Below, in pieces: positions 62,393-64,000 of a DNA stretch of 64,000 nt. Numbering within the stretch: the stretch's first letter is position 1; each line of letters opens with the position of its first letter. The notes beneath the pieces were generated by a model, which had not been told where the DNA came from, ran no database searches, and saw only the letters and a program-made list of their open reading frames with translations. Made by a program: the position numbers and the translations under genes. This DNA comes from Sphingobium sp. (GTDB lineage Bacteria > Pseudomonadota > Alphaproteobacteria > Sphingomonadales > Sphingomonadaceae), in assembly GCA_009360885.1 (NCBI GenBank), contig SPEL01000001.1:310001-374000 (forward strand). The letters run 5' to 3'.

Positions 62393-62470
62393 GCTAGTGA
62401 CCTGAATCTGAAGTTCGTCACATTGTTAGGCAAGGGTTGAACGAACTTTAGATTCATGAAGGTCACTAGC
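62393..62470. repeat. 78-bp palindromic element A
   Basis: Left arm GCTAGTGACCTGAATCTG (62393 on) is repeated inverted, with a four-base bulge, as the end of the element (TTCATGAAGGTCACTAGC). The inner arms AAGTTCG/CGAACTT also pair. The whole can fold into one long hairpin with a loop of about 25 bases. Length and CTAG ends match element B, but the sequence differs. Confidence 0.75.
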
Positions 62471-62482
62471 AAATATATGATT

Positions 62483-62560
62483 CTAGTGTGGTTTATGGAT
62501 TTGAAATACGCTCTTGGTTCAGCCGCTATAATGTGGCGTATTTCAAATCCACCACACTAG
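62483..62560. repeat. 78-bp palindromic element B
   Basis: Left arm CTAGTGTGGTttATGGATTT then GAAATACGC pairs with right arm GCGTATTTC then AAATCCACCACACTAG, with a small bulge, around a loop of 24 bases. It lies 12 bp after element A and is the same length. Such paired CTAG-ended palindromes look like mobile hairpin repeats (REP/MITE type). Confidence 0.75.
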
Positions 62561-62675
62561 GGAAAGGTGCTGGCCTTAGGCGCTATAAAAGGGCGTATTT
62601 CCTGTCTTCCCATCGGTGAATGTTGCTCTGTGCCAACTTCCCTTTTCCTCTCTTTATCGTTAAAGGCTGGCCGCT

Positions 62676-64000
62676 ATGACAGAAATCGCCAAGACATTTG
62701 ATCCGGCCTCTATTGAGGCGCGTTGGTACACCCATTGGGAAAAGGCCGGTCTGTTCCGGCCAGAGCGCCCGGATGCGCAGCCTTTCACCATCGTTAACCC
62801 GCCGCCAAATGTGACGGGCAATCTGCATGTCGGCCATGCGCTTGATAACACATTGCAGGACATCATCGTCCGTTATGAGCGTCTGCGTGGTAAGGATGCG
62901 CTGTGGGTGGTTGGCACCGACCATGCCGGCATCGCGACCCAGATGGTGGTTGAGCGGCAGATGAATGCCAAAGGTGAAAAGCGCACCGATTATTCGCGTG
63001 AGGATTTCATCGCCAAGGTGTGGGAATGGAAGGCCGAGAGCGGCGGTTCCATCACCGGCCAGCTTCGTCGCCTTGGTTGCTCGATGGATTGGAGCCGCGA
63101 GCAATTCACCATGGACCCGCATTTTACCCAAGCCGTGGTGAAGGTGTTTGTGGACCTTCATAAAAAAGGCCTGATTTACCGCGATAAAAGGCTGGTCAAT
63201 TGGGATCCGCATTTCCGCACTGCCATTTCCGATCTGGAAGTGGAAACGAAGGAAGTGCAAGGGAAATTCTGGCATTTCCGCTATCCGCTGGCCGATGGTG
63301 TGACTCTGGCCGACGGGCGCGACCATATCATCGTTGCGACGACCCGCCCGGAAACCATGCTGGCGGATATGGCTGTCGCGGTTAATGGCGCGGATGAACG
63401 CTATGCCAGTGTGATTGGTAAGGAAATCATTCTGCCGATTACGGGCCGCCGTATCCCGATTGTGGCGGATGACCATGCTGACCCGGAACTGGGCAGCGGT
63501 GCGGTGAAGATCACCCCCGGCCATGATTTTAACGACTTTGAGGTAGGCAAGCGCGCAGGCATTGCGGCGGCGGACATGCTCAACATGCTCGATGCCGATG
63601 CCAATGTCTGTCAGAGCGCGGATGGCCTCATCCCGGCGGAATATCTGGGGCTTGATCGTTTCGATGCGCGCAAGGCGGTCATTGCGAAGATGAAGGAGCT
63701 GGGCCGTCTCGTCCTCTTTGCCGATAAGGAAGGGAATGAGAAAGAGGCCGAGGATCGCACGATTCAGACGCCTTATGGCGACCGTTCCGGTGTGGTGATC
63801 GAGCCATGGCTGACCGACCAATGGTATGTGGACGCGGCAAGGCTGGCCCAGCCCGCGATTGAGGCGGTGCGCTCCGGCGCGGTGGAGATCGTACCGAAGG
63901 CGTGGGAAAAAACCTATTATAACTGGATGGATAATATCCAGCCATGGTGTGTTTCGCGTCAGCTCTGGTGGGGCCATCAAATCCCCGCATGGTATGATGA
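62676..64000 (+). CDS. valS: valyl-tRNA synthetase, 3' end outside window
   Basis: At least 441 codons open to the window edge from an ATG at 62676. The class I HIGH motif is [21 protein letters not shown]. The connective editing domain follows ([38 protein letters not shown]). [19 protein letters not shown] leads toward the KMSKS region beyond the edge. It charges tRNA-Val and edits misactivated threonine. It follows popZ, the usual alphaproteobacterial order. Confidence 0.97.
   Translation, partial: MTEIAKTFDPASIEARWYTHWEKAGLFRPERPDAQPFTIVNPPPNVTGNLHVGHALDNTLQDIIVRYERLRGKDALWVVGTDHAGIATQMVVERQMNAKGEKRTDYSREDFIAKVWEWKAESGGSITGQLRRLGCSMDWSREQFTMDPHFTQAVVKVFVDLHKKGLIYRDKRLVNWDPHFRTAISDLEVETKEVQGKFWHFRYPLADGVTLADGRDHIIVATTRPETMLADMAVAVNGADERYASVIGKEIILPITGRRIPIVADDHADPELGSGAVKITPGHDFNDFEVGKRAGIAAADMLNMLDADANVCQSADGLIPAEYLGLDRFDARKAVIAKMKELGRLVLFADKEGNEKEAEDRTIQTPYGDRSGVVIEPWLTDQWYVDAARLAQPAIEAVRSGAVEIVPKAWEKTYYNWMDNIQPWCVSRQLWWGHQIPAWYD

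Larger units (their letters stand above)
62182..62675. other. popZ-valS intergenic region with repeats
   Basis: A 494-bp gap. From 62182 to 62337 I see no feature; a short CCCTCA...TGAGGG hairpin lies at 62338-62355. The two 78-bp palindromes at 62393 and 62483 occupy most of the rest. The last 115 bp before valS should hold its promoter. Confidence 0.6.

Noticed and set aside
62583-63980. Minus-strand open frame of 465 codons
   Set aside because: Antisense to valS, whose HIGH motif and editing domain are clear on the plus strand.
1-64000. tRNA, rRNA or CRISPR loci
   Set aside because: No cloverleaf-like sequence with a TTCGA-type T-loop in context, no rRNA segment and no regularly spaced direct repeats were seen.

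Overview
The window reads as chromosomal DNA of a mid-GC alphaproteobacterium, most likely a member of Sphingomonadales. The evidence is the rimP-nusA-ylxR-infB-rbfA-truB-rpsO-pnp order, a PopZ/DUF2497 gene directly before valS, an exopolysaccharide locus beside a GTA/phage-type spike gene, and an alpha-oxoamine synthase. This placement is an inference; no rRNA or tRNA gene is present to confirm it. I found no CRISPR array and no complete insertion sequence.

Layout. (1) 1-10.3 kb is a surface-polysaccharide locus: two GT4 glycosyltransferases, an adenylation-carrier-acyltransferase fusion, a beta-helix protein, a phage/GTA-like spike base plus LamG/propeller spike pair, an EEP-fold phosphohydrolase and a Wzy/ligase-like membrane protein. 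(2) 10.5-19.7 kb is metabolism and iron: exported Fe/Mn superoxide dismutase, ferredoxin-NADP reductase, an alr-dadA-ridA alanine-catabolic operon, tonB, a DUF454 protein, heme oxygenase with candidate Fur boxes, and an MFS transporter. (3) 19.7-27.5 kb is an AdeRS-like two-component pair divergent from a three-gene RND efflux operon. (4) 28.4-29.9 kb is a sulfane-sulfur detoxification module (persulfide dioxygenase, rhodanese, TauE), followed by a 317-bp MITE-like element carrying a 13-C tract.

(5) 30.3-39.7 kb is the most unusual part. A four-gene translationally coupled phosphorelay (6-TM histidine kinase, HK-REC-REC, REC, GGDEF-EAL) diverges from a second 6-TM kinase gene. That second gene is truncated just after its HisKA box and runs, through an apparent two-base slip in a GCGCGCG tract, into an alpha-oxoamine synthase. 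A tandem OmpW-like porin and a PilZ protein follow. The topology recalls Cqs/Lqs alpha-hydroxyketone signalling joined to c-di-GMP output; the function is inferred.

(6) 39.8-46.4 kb holds a LysR regulator/ilvD pair, metA with a highly structured leader RNA, a Nudix hydrolase and a soluble aldose-sugar-dehydrogenase-like lipoprotein. (7) 46.6-56.6 kb is the translation/RNA-processing superoperon. (8) 56.9-64 kb holds a winged-helix protein, a zinc metallopeptidase, a patatin/3-hydroxybutyrate dehydrogenase pair, a Pcm-like methyltransferase, popZ, two adjacent 78-bp palindromic repeats and the start of valS, which runs off the window.
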